Assembly (NCBI GenBank): GCA_016933745.1
Contig: JAFGAK010000089.1
Span: forward strand, 1-33,118
Length of the DNA stretch: 33,118 nucleotides
From: Bacteroidales bacterium
GTDB lineage: Bacteria; Bacteroidota; Bacteroidia; Bacteroidales; UBA12170
Direction: 5' to 3'
Below, one piece after another: positions 1 to 7,338 of this stretch. The translations under genes were made by a program, and so were the position numbers. Below the pieces are notes generated by a model. The model made no database searches. It saw nothing but the letters and a program-made list of their open reading frames with translations, and was not told the DNA's origin. Position 1 is the stretch's first letter; each line of letters starts with the position of its first letter.

Positions 1-108
1 CTTTTTATCGCCGTCAGTTTTCTTGAAATCTTCTCTAGGCGTCCATTTCTTTTTATCGCCGTCAGTTTTCTTGAAATCTTCTCTAGGAACCCACTTTTTA
101 TCGTCTTT
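1..108 (-). repeat. 48-bp tandem repeat encoding K-W-x-P-R-E-D-F-K-K-T-D-G-D-K-K in the methyltransferase C-terminal tail
   Basis: ctttttatcgccgtcagttttcttgaaatcttctctagg recurs with 48-bp spacing (1 and 49), followed by a diverged partial copy; continues off the window. Confidence 0.85.
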
Positions 109-1473
109 AAAACTTCTTCTAGGAGCCTTGGAATCTGTACGTTCGTATTTTTTTTCTTTTGAAGTTTCTTCTGATTCTTTAAAGGATTTTTTGCCTTTAT
201 TTTCTATTTCCCATTCTGTTTTTGTTCTTCCTTTGAACTTGGTTTGGTGACCATCTTTGTCCCAATCTTCTTTTTTACGGTAAGCAGGTTCTGTCGATTT
301 CTTATCGCCGTATTTATCTTTTATTTCGATGTTTTTTGCTTTTTTGCTTCCTTCATAAATATCAAAACGCTCGTATCTGCATTCCAAAGCGCCATTGTAA
401 AGTTCGAGTTTACGCGAAGCAGCAAGTCCAATTTGTTTCAAAGCAATGATATCGGAGCTAATAATCCAAGCAGAATAACCTTCGTATTTTTGCTTCAATG
501 TATCACCCATTTCTCGATATAGATCAACGATATCGCGTGTTTTAATGCGCTCTCCGTATGGTGGATTACAAATCATCATGCCTGGACCTTCGGGTGGATT
601 AAAATCATGCATGTCCATTTGGTAGAGTTTGATATCGTGTTGTAAATGAGCAGCTCGAATATTTTTTTCCGCAACAGCAATCATCCCTGCAGAAAGATCG
701 GTTCCAATAAGGTCGCTTTCAAAATCCACTTGTAAATCCAAACTGCTCCGCTTTACTTCTTCCCAAATTTCTTTATCAAAATCTTTCCAGGTTAAGAAAC
801 CAAAATAATCTCTGAAATTTGCCGGAGGAATATTCATAGCAATCATTGCTGCTTCGATAAGAAGCGTTCCTGAACCGCACATTGGATCGACAAAAGGACT
901 TTTCTTATCCCAGCCACTGAGTAAAATCATACCAGCAGCAAGTGCTTCGTTTAACGGAGCCATACCGGCTGTTTTTCGATAACCTCTTTTATGCAAAGAA
1001 ATACTCGAGCTGTCGAGCGAAACTGTACAAAGATCGTTTTGAATAAAAATACTAACTCTAAGTGTTGGTCGATCTGTATCTACATCAGGTCTTTTACCGA
1101 ATTTAAAAACGAATTGATCTGCAATGGCATCTTTAGTTTTTAGTGCAGCGTATTGCGAATGGTTGATTTTGGAGTTACTTAAGGTTGAATCCACAGCAAA
1201 AGTGCCATCCAAATCCATGTACAACGACCAATCGATGGATCGAATTCCTTTGTACAACTCGTTGTCGTCTGCAGCAGGAAACTCCGCAATTGGTTTTAAA
1301 ATCCGTAAAGTGGTTCGACACCAATAATTAGCTGTGTATAAATCTTTTAAATCACCGGTAAAAGAAACGGCTCGGTTTAAAATGGTAATATCGCTGAGGT
1401 TTAAATCGCGAAGTTCTTGAGCTAAAACTTCTTCTAATCCGGCAAAGGTTTTAGCAACGTATAAATCTTTCAA
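1..1473 (-). CDS. THUMP-domain class I SAM-dependent RNA methyltransferase (RlmL/YcbY-like), C-terminus truncated by window edge
   Basis: Own reverse-strand translation: LKDLYVAKTFAGLEEVLAQELRDLN...RPTLRVSIFIQNDLCTVSLDSSSISLHKRGYR...PFVDPMCGSGTLLIEAAMIAMN...MMICNPPYGERI... No ATG near the N-terminus in this frame; TTG at 1471-1473 is the probable start. The ORF runs off the left edge. Confidence 0.88.
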   Translation of the reverse strand, partial: MKDLYVAKTFAGLEEVLAQELRDLNLSDITILNRAVSFTGDLKDLYTANYWCRTTLRILKPIAEFPAADDNELYKGIRSIDWSLYMDLDGTFAVDSTLSNSKINHSQYAALKTKDAIADQFVFKFGKRPDVDTDRPTLRVSIFIQNDLCTVSLDSSSISLHKRGYRKTAGMAPLNEALAAGMILLSGWDKKSPFVDPMCGSGTLLIEAAMIAMNIPPANFRDYFGFLTWKDFDKEIWEEVKRSSLDLQVDFESDLIGTDLSAGMIAVAEKNIRAAHLQHDIKLYQMDMHDFNPPEGPGMMICNPPYGERIKTRDIVDLYREMGDTLKQKYEGYSAWIISSDIIALKQIGLAASRKLELYNGALECRYERFDIYEGSKKAKNIEIKDKYGDKKSTEPAYRKKEDWDKDGHQTKFKGRTKTEWEIENKGKKSFKESEETSKEKKYERTDSKAPRRSFKDDKKWVPREDFKKTDGDKKKWTPREDFKKTDGDKK

Positions 1474-1528
1474 ATTCCAATCATTTTGGTTTCTGCAAAG
1501 ATAGGCTTTTATCGTTGTTTATTTTCGA

Positions 1529-2464
1529 TTAAAACTTTTTTTGATAGATGTGACAATAGGGCGAGCCACCTTTGTTCTCATAGTAATTTTGGTGGTAGTC
1601 TTCGGCTTTCCAAAATGTATCGGCTTTGCTTAATTGAGTAGCAACTTTGTACCCTTTATTTTTTAAGATTTGAATCAATTTTTCTGCCGTTTCTTTTTGC
1701 TCTTCATTTGTATAAAATATTTCAGATCGATATTGGGTTCCAATATCAGGCCCTTGTCGGTTTAATTCACTTTGATCATGCGTTTCAAAGAATAAAATCG
1801 CCAAGTCTTCGTAACTGATTAATTTGGGGTCAAAAACAACTTTGGTCGTTTCGGCGTGACCGGTTTGTCCCGTACAAACTTGCTGATAGCTTGGCTTATC
1901 GCGATGCCCGCCCATATAGCCCACTTCTGTTGAAATTACACCTTGTTTCTTTTGAAAATGATATTGTGTTCCCCAAAAACATCCACTGGCAAAATAAGCT
2001 GTATGCAATTTTTTTTCAGATGGTAAAGTGATTGGAACAAAATTGAGCGAAATTGAATTTACGCAATGCCGAATATTTTTATCCGTAAAATGTTCTCCTT
2101 CAAAAACATGTCCTAAATGAGCCCCGCAATTGGCACAAACAATTTCTGTCCTTCTTCCATCAGCATCCAAATTTCGCTGAATTGCGCCTGGAATTTCATC
2201 GTCAAAACTTGGCCAACCGCAATGTGCATCAAATTTATCTTCCGATTTGTACAAGGGAGCACCACATCTTTTGCACGTGTAGTTTCCTTCTTCAGAATGC
2301 TCGTAAAAGGTTCCTGTAAAAGGCCTTTCAGTCCCTTTGTAAACAATTACGCGCTCTTCTTCTGCAGTTAATCGCTTATACGCAGGGTTATTTTGACTTT
2401 GAACTCCCATAATTATAAATAGAAATAAATAAGTTAAAAGATAAAGTGGATATTTCATATGCAA
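1529..2464 (-). CDS. msrBA: Bifunctional peptide methionine sulfoxide reductase MsrB-MsrA fusion with N-terminal signal peptide
   Basis: MsrB part: CxxC zinc motifs (CKRCG, CANCG), HCGWPSF, RHCVNSISLNF. MsrA part: ASGCFWGTQYHF, EVGYMGG, GHAETTKVVFDP. Hydrophobic N-terminus. Confidence 0.95.
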   Translation of the reverse strand: MHMKYPLYLLTYLFLFIIMGVQSQNNPAYKRLTAEEERVIVYKGTERPFTGTFYEHSEEGNYTCKRCGAPLYKSEDKFDAHCGWPSFDDEIPGAIQRNLDADGRRTEIVCANCGAHLGHVFEGEHFTDKNIRHCVNSISLNFVPITLPSEKKLHTAYFASGCFWGTQYHFQKKQGVISTEVGYMGGHRDKPSYQQVCTGQTGHAETTKVVFDPKLISYEDLAILFFETHDQSELNRQGPDIGTQYRSEIFYTNEEQKETAEKLIQILKNKGYKVATQLSKADTFWKAEDYHQNYYENKGGSPYCHIYQKKF

Positions 2465-2602
2465 ATAAAATCAAATTGCGGCTTAGCTCAATCGCATAAA
2501 AATTAAAAAGCTGTTAAAAAAAATAAAAACTTGATATCGATTCAGATTTATTGTAATATTGTGATATCAAAATAATATCATATTAATTTAATATATTTAA
2601 TC

Positions 2603-3457
2603 ATGAAAGAAGAAAAAGCATTTATACCTTCATATGGATATTGGATGGTAATGGTTGTTTTAGCGTTGATTTTAGTTCCAATACTTTTGGTTGTTGCCAC
2701 GCACAATCCCATGTTTGTGATATTGATTGCTCTTGGTATTTTCTTGGCCTTGGGTTTTTTTATTGTCAATCCAAACGAGTCGATGGTGATGATTTTATTT
2801 GGTTCTTACAAAGGAACTGTTCGTGGAAACGGATTTTTTTGGGCAAATCCATTTTTCACTAAAAAGAAAATTTCTTTACGTGCCCGAAATATCGATATGT
2901 CAGCTATCAAAGTAAACGATCATGTTGGAAATCCGATTATGATTGGGATTGTTTTGGTATGGAGAGTACACAATACTTTTAAAGCAGCTTTTGATGTGGA
3001 TGATTTTGTGCATTTTGTTGAAATTCAATCCGATGCAGCTATTCGGCAGTTGGCAGGAGATTATCCTTATGATAATTTTGATGATGCCGGAGCGGATATT
3101 ACTTTACGATCAGGTGGAGAAATTGTCAATCATAAATTAGAAGAAGCTTTAATTGAGCGTTTAGAGATTGCAGGAATTGAGGTGATGGAAGCTCGGATTT
3201 CACATTTGGCTTATGCTCAAGAAATTGCACAAGCTATGTTAAAACGTCAACAAGCTACCGCGATTGTTGCTGCTCGTTTTAAGATTGTTGAAGGAGCTGT
3301 AAGTATGGTAAAAATGGCTTTGGATCAATTAAAATCGGAAGATATCATTGATATGGATGAAGAAAAGAAAGCCGCAATGGTTAGTAATTTGTTGGTTGTT
3401 TTGTGCAGCGATAAAGATGCTTCACCAATCGTAAACACAGGAACACTCAACCATTGA
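2603..3457 (+). CDS. SPFH/Band 7 domain membrane protein
   Basis: Two N-terminal hydrophobic segments, FIVNPNESMVMILFGSYKGTVRGNGFFWANPF, then a typical SPFH domain and helical tail (HLAYAQEIAQAMLKRQQATAIVAAR). Confidence 0.9.
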   Translation: MKEEKAFIPSYGYWMVMVVLALILVPILLVVATHNPMFVILIALGIFLALGFFIVNPNESMVMILFGSYKGTVRGNGFFWANPFFTKKKISLRARNIDMSAIKVNDHVGNPIMIGIVLVWRVHNTFKAAFDVDDFVHFVEIQSDAAIRQLAGDYPYDNFDDAGADITLRSGGEIVNHKLEEALIERLEIAGIEVMEARISHLAYAQEIAQAMLKRQQATAIVAARFKIVEGAVSMVKMALDQLKSEDIIDMDEEKKAAMVSNLLVVLCSDKDASPIVNTGTLNH

Positions 3458-3483
3458 TAAATTAAAAGCTTAGGAAAATTAAT

Positions 3484-3654
3484 ATGTCTAACGAAAAAGC
3501 CATAGAAAAGAAAAAAGCTTTTGCATTGCGACTTCAGTCTAAAACCATGGCCGCCTTGGAGAAATGGGCCGAAGATGAATTTAGAAGTGTGAATGGCCAG
3601 ATCGAATGGATATTGACCGAAGCATTAAAAAAGGAAGGACGCAATCCCAAATAA
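3484..3654 (+). CDS. Small Arc/ribbon-helix-helix-like DNA-binding protein (56 aa)
   Basis: Own translation: MSNEKAIEKKKAFALRLQSKTMAALEKWAEDEFRSVNGQIEWILTEALKKEGRNPK. The pattern AFALRLQ...ALEKWAEDEFRSVNGQIEWIL resembles Arc-like RHH proteins. 26 bp downstream of the SPFH gene; below the ORF track length cutoff. Confidence 0.8.
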   Translation: MSNEKAIEKKKAFALRLQSKTMAALEKWAEDEFRSVNGQIEWILTEALKKEGRNPK

Positions 3655-3655
3655 A

Positions 3656-3693
3656 AAAAGAAGCCGTTTAGATTTCGAAACGGCTTCTTTTTT
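3656..3693. terminator. Rho-independent, probably bidirectional terminator between convergent genes
   Basis: AAGAAGCCGTTT-agatttcg-AAACGGCTTCTT with flanking A-run and T-run. Confidence 0.85.
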
Positions 3694-3710
3694 GTTACAA
3701 ACGAATGCTA

Positions 3711-5414
3711 TTATTGTATACTGAATTTCGTTACTTGTCGCTTGTGATCGCCTTTGATTTCGATAAAATAAACTCCTTTACTGAGTTGTTGCAAATTTAA
3801 ATTGTACTGGTAATTAACCTGAATATTTTCTTGAAAAACATTTTGTCCGAGCATATTGCTAACACTGATATCGAAATTTTCGCCTGCCGCATTTTCTGTA
3901 AATCGTAAGAAGAATTGACCATCAGAAGGGTTTGGAAAAAGTGTGAATAAATTATCTTGAATGCTTGTTGGAGTTTCGATTCCAACTGGATTGCCAGACA
4001 GTGTTATTGCTCCGGTATTATCAGGATCTAGCCAAGGTTTAAGTTGTGTATTTGTAGTAGTTCCATTTTTATCCCAATGAAAATTAAATTTTCCGTAATA
4101 ATCGGGTTGTGTTAAGGCGGAGCACGAAGCCCATCCTCCAGTTAAAGTTCCAATTAAAAAGCCATCTTGTGAATAAATAGGCGATCCTGAAGAGCCTCCT
4201 TCTGTAACGCCATGTCCGCTAACTGTTGCCGCCCAAGTTACTTCCCACGATCCGCCAGCAGCACCAATCAATCCGCCACTCATGTAAGTTGCTGAAGATA
4301 AAGGAGTAGTGTAGGTAGATATTTTTTTAATATCGCCTTGCGGATGATGGATCGTTACACCATTTGTACTTCCATTACCAGATCTGTCCCAACCCATAAA
4401 ATAGGCATTGTATTCTACCGGTATGTTTTGATTCAAAAGAACCAAATAAAAGTCGGAGCCTAGAATTCCTGCATTTGAACTTGCTGCAATTTTAGAGCAG
4501 CCGGTCATCGTTCTTGGAATTGGTTCCACAGTTGGAGTTGTACAAGTAGCTGATTGGTAATTGAAATAAAAAATCCACTGACTTAAATCCGTTGTATTTG
4601 AATCGATCCCGCAATGGTCGGCAGTTAATATATAAGGTGTTCGATTTCTTCTTACATTATTTATAACACTTCCTGTACACCAATAGGAAGAGCTTCCTTC
4701 TTTGATTAAAAGGCGTACTACAGAGTTAGTTTGTTTCTCATAGTCGGCTCCTTCCGGGCATTTTACATTTACTTCGCAAGCTCCAGAACCTCTAAATCCA
4801 TAAGCGTTTTTTAAGTCGCTTATTCCTCGATATGCATGTAAAACCTCAGAAACGGTAAAGCGACCAATACCTGCGACATGTGCTGGCTCGTTATATTCGA
4901 TAATTAAACGATCGCCAAAAATAAGTTCCGTTGCGAACAAACCATTTTCCGGATTGTTTGCATCCGTAAAAGAGCCAATCAATTGTTCTTTATCGGGGTT
5001 GTAGATAAAAAGCTTTGCACCTCTAGGTAAATGAAAATCAGAAAAATACAAGCCAATGGCAAGTGCATTTGGCGAACTTATTTCTGCTTTCCAAATGAGA
5101 TTTCCATCTTGATCCTTTGTTCTTTGTCCGAAATCAAGATCAGATAATTTTGCTTCCAGTGGTAATATTTTCCCAAATTCGTAGGCCGTACACAGTTTTC
5201 CAACAGGCTCATTTTTAGTTAAAGAAAATGGAATTTTTGGTGAATAAACAGGGAGGTCGTTGCCTTGAATTTCACGATCAAAAGAGGCCGGAGTACCTCC
5301 ACTACTAATTTGTGCGTGGGTAGATAAGGCTAAAATTAAAAAGATAAAGACCAAGGATTGACCAAAAATAATTTTCGAAAATCGTTTGATTGTTTGGAAT
5401 GAGTTCTTTTTCAT
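3711..5414 (-). CDS. Secreted trypsin-like/lysyl-endopeptidase-like serine protease with T9SS type A sorting domain
   Basis: Signal peptide; triad motifs ILTADHCG, SDFYLVLL, GGSSGSPIY; C-terminal LFPNPSDGQFFLRF...LQQLSKGVYFIEIKGDHKRQVTKFSIQ. Confidence 0.88.
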   Translation of the reverse strand: MKKNSFQTIKRFSKIIFGQSLVFIFLILALSTHAQISSGGTPASFDREIQGNDLPVYSPKIPFSLTKNEPVGKLCTAYEFGKILPLEAKLSDLDFGQRTKDQDGNLIWKAEISSPNALAIGLYFSDFHLPRGAKLFIYNPDKEQLIGSFTDANNPENGLFATELIFGDRLIIEYNEPAHVAGIGRFTVSEVLHAYRGISDLKNAYGFRGSGACEVNVKCPEGADYEKQTNSVVRLLIKEGSSSYWCTGSVINNVRRNRTPYILTADHCGIDSNTTDLSQWIFYFNYQSATCTTPTVEPIPRTMTGCSKIAASSNAGILGSDFYLVLLNQNIPVEYNAYFMGWDRSGNGSTNGVTIHHPQGDIKKISTYTTPLSSATYMSGGLIGAAGGSWEVTWAATVSGHGVTEGGSSGSPIYSQDGFLIGTLTGGWASCSALTQPDYYGKFNFHWDKNGTTTNTQLKPWLDPDNTGAITLSGNPVGIETPTSIQDNLFTLFPNPSDGQFFLRFTENAAGENFDISVSNMLGQNVFQENIQVNYQYNLNLQQLSKGVYFIEIKGDHKRQVTKFSIQ

Positions 5415-5445
5415 AGTTAGGAAATTTAAGCAAATCTACTAAAAT

Positions 5446-6417
5446 CTATTTAAGTTTAATTTGATACAGTTCAGATTTTCCGTTGTCATTATCGCTCAAG
5501 GTATAAAATTCAGTTTCTGAGTTTGTTTTAGGTAGTAAACAAAGCGACTCCATCTTGGAAGTGACTAGTTCTGATTGGTTCATTATTGGCCAAAATGTCA
5601 ATTTCCCGGGAGTATGATTTTTTAACTTGATTTTTCCAATAAAACTTCCAAGTATTTCTCCATCTTGATACACATCAGGAGTGCTTTCTACGGAGAGTGT
5701 TATAAAAATAGCATCTTCCGATTTAGAATAATATGCTCCGGAAAATCCGCTTTGCGATTTGTTTATTAGAGGTAAGTCGTAAACGTACGATGTAAAAGCC
5801 GGAAGAGAGGAATTATGGTTCGAAAGATAATCAAGAAACTCCTTTTTCTCTAATCGATACACACGATTATTTCCACAAATATTGCCTCGATGAAAGAAAT
5901 AAATATAAGCACCGTCATTAGCCAAGCCTTCAATATTGATGCTTTTCCCTATTGGAAAATCGCCATGAAGATAAAAATCGTGGTATAAATTATGCAGTGA
6001 TTTCTTGGTGATGATCTGCTCAGAATTAGTCGAAAATAGAACTGCTGTATCTCTTGTAAATTCAGTACTTCCTGAACCGATTATCAGAATGGTGTCATTG
6101 AAAATATCCAATGCTTCAAAATCGGGTTTAACTCCTTTTTCGTATGAAAGTTGTCCAAAATTTGGGATATTGGATATCTTATATTTATTTACAATAATTG
6201 CTTCATTATTCAGTCGAAAAAGAAAGGGAGAATCATCACCAACCACCCAATAGCTTCCTTTTGCATATCCGATTCCCGAACCGCCTGAAATGGAATCGAG
6301 ATTTTGTTGCTTAACAATTTGAATATCTTCATTTTGAATGCTTTCACAGCTCAAAAAAAGTAAACTGAAGAGAGCATTTAGAACAAAATAGCGCGTTAAT
6401 TTAAAAAGTGAATTCAT
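5446..6417 (-). CDS. Predicted lipoprotein, unknown function (possible beta-propeller/SdiA-regulated-like)
   Basis: 323 aa ORF with lipobox-like LLFLSCES; repeated beta-rich segments. Confidence 0.6.
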   Translation of the reverse strand: MNSLFKLTRYFVLNALFSLLFLSCESIQNEDIQIVKQQNLDSISGGSGIGYAKGSYWVVGDDSPFLFRLNNEAIIVNKYKISNIPNFGQLSYEKGVKPDFEALDIFNDTILIIGSGSTEFTRDTAVLFSTNSEQIITKKSLHNLYHDFYLHGDFPIGKSINIEGLANDGAYIYFFHRGNICGNNRVYRLEKKEFLDYLSNHNSSLPAFTSYVYDLPLINKSQSGFSGAYYSKSEDAIFITLSVESTPDVYQDGEILGSFIGKIKLKNHTPGKLTFWPIMNQSELVTSKMESLCLLPKTNSETEFYTLSDNDNGKSELYQIKLK

Positions 6418-6427
6418 GGATATTCGT

Positions 6428-6874
6428 TTAGTTCATAAGCATTTTCTTGGGTATTTTTAAGCGTAGTTCTTTTTTTTGGTAATTGATTACTGCGTGATAC
6501 GTTTTCAAAATATCTCCTCCAATTACACCATCGATGGGCCTCAAACCAAAAATACTAAAAGATTGATTTATATGCTTCATATCAATGATTACGGTCTCGA
6601 AATTCCTTAATTTAAACGTTCCGATCTCAAATTGTTCCAAATTTAGAATCTGACTCTTCATTTCGTTGGTTCCCAATCCGGTAGATAGTTGTTCATTATC
6701 GCTTAATTCCGGATTTTCAACATATTGATGAATTATGTTTGCATCAAAAACACTTCTGGATGCTCCCGTGTCAATCAATAGATTGCAGTCGATATTATTT
6801 ATCTTGCCAGGAGTAATTAGATGGAAGCCATCCGACTCGATGGAAACAAATTCTAAAGGAATTATACAAAGCAT
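6428..6874 (-). CDS. Retropepsin-like aspartic protease (single domain, 148 aa)
   Basis: NCLLIDTGASRSVFD active-site motif and C-terminal FGLRPIDGVIGGDILKTYHAVINYQKKELRL. Confidence 0.8.
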   Translation of the reverse strand: MLCIIPLEFVSIESDGFHLITPGKINNIDCNLLIDTGASRSVFDANIIHQYVENPELSDNEQLSTGLGTNEMKSQILNLEQFEIGTFKLRNFETVIIDMKHINQSFSIFGLRPIDGVIGGDILKTYHAVINYQKKELRLKIPKKMLMN

Positions 6875-7043
6875 GCTCTAAATTTAATTGAACTGCGAAT
6901 TTCTTAAAAAAAGCGCAATAATGAAAAATCTTATAATTTCTTGAGATAAATCTTGGAAAAAAGTCATTTGAATCGACAAATTCACGTTCAAATCAAACCA
7001 TTCAAGTTTTTTTTAGGCAAAATCGTGGAAACAAAAAAAAATA

Positions 7044-7074
7044 TTTGGTAAATCTAAAGATTGTTCTACATTTG
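7044..7074 (+). promoter_or_regulatory. Bacteroidetes-type promoter (-33 TTTG / 19 nt / -7 TACATTTG) for the aromatic operon leader
   Basis: TTTG at 7044-7047, 19-nt spacer, TACATTTG at 7067-7074, matching the known TTTG-N~19-TAnnTTTG consensus. Confidence 0.8.
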
Positions 7075-7081
7075 CAAGCGA

Positions 7082-7135
7082 ATGATGACAATTTATACAT
7101 ACAGCTATTTTTATTTTTGGTATTCGAAACCATAG
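7082..7135 (+). CDS. Aromatic leader peptide 1, MMTIYTYSYFYFWYSKP (attenuator)
   Basis: Direct translation; 5 Tyr, 2 Phe and 1 Trp in 17 codons; just downstream of the promoter; upstream of a terminator hairpin and the aromatic biosynthesis operon. Confidence 0.82.
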   Translation: MMTIYTYSYFYFWYSKP

Positions 7136-7136
7136 A

Positions 7137-7178
7137 GGGATTGCTTGTATATAACGATAAAGTACATAAAAGAGTCCC
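7137..7178 (+). promoter_or_regulatory. Candidate antiterminator hairpin 1
   Basis: GGGAUUGCUU (7137-7146, immediately after the leader 1 stop) can pair with AAGAGUCCC (7170-7178), the 5' arm of terminator 1, with one bulged G and one G-U pair. Confidence 0.65.
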
Positions 7179-7203
7179 GAAGTAATTTGGGACTCTTTTT
7201 TTT
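7168..7203 (+). terminator. Attenuator terminator 1
   Basis: AAAAGAGTCCCGAA-GTAA-TTTGGGACTCTTTT followed by T-run; 14-bp stem (one G-U) with a GNRA-type loop. Confidence 0.9.
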
Positions 7204-7214
7204 GAAATAATAGG

Positions 7215-7268
7215 ATGGCAAATAAATATTGGTTTTTTTATTGGACTTATTATTATCTGTTTTACTAG
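7215..7268 (+). CDS. Aromatic leader peptide 2, MANKYWFFYWTYYYLFY (attenuator)
   Basis: Direct translation; 6 Tyr, 3 Phe and 2 Trp in 17 codons; between terminators 1 and 2. Confidence 0.82.
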   Translation: MANKYWFFYWTYYYLFY

Positions 7269-7310
7269 CAGAATGGATGCATATTGGTTAAACCCTTGCT
7301 GAAGTTCTGT
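7268..7310 (+). promoter_or_regulatory. Candidate antiterminator hairpin 2
   Basis: GCAGAAU (7268-7274, overlapping or adjacent to the leader 2 stop) can pair with GUUCUGU (7304-7310), the 5' arm of terminator 2. Confidence 0.5.
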
Positions 7311-7330
7311 GTACGCAGAGCTTTTTTTTT
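7302..7330 (+). terminator. Attenuator terminator 2
   Basis: AAGTTCTG-tgtacg-CAGAGCTT (one G-U) followed by a run of T; directly upstream of the aminotransferase gene. Confidence 0.78.
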
Positions 7331-7338
7331 GAATTTAG

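Noticed and set aside
1-108. Direct repeats at the left edge as a CRISPR array
   Set aside because: 48-bp unit without spacers, in frame with a coding tail; tandem protein repeat instead.
1529-2464. MsrB-MsrA domain order as a novel fusion
   Set aside because: Msr fusions in either order are known; both active sites look normal.
7273-7302. Possible third leader ORF MDAYWLNPC between leader 2 and terminator 2
   Set aside because: Only nine codons with two aromatics, overlaps the candidate antiterminator 2 strand and the terminator arm; consistent with chance.
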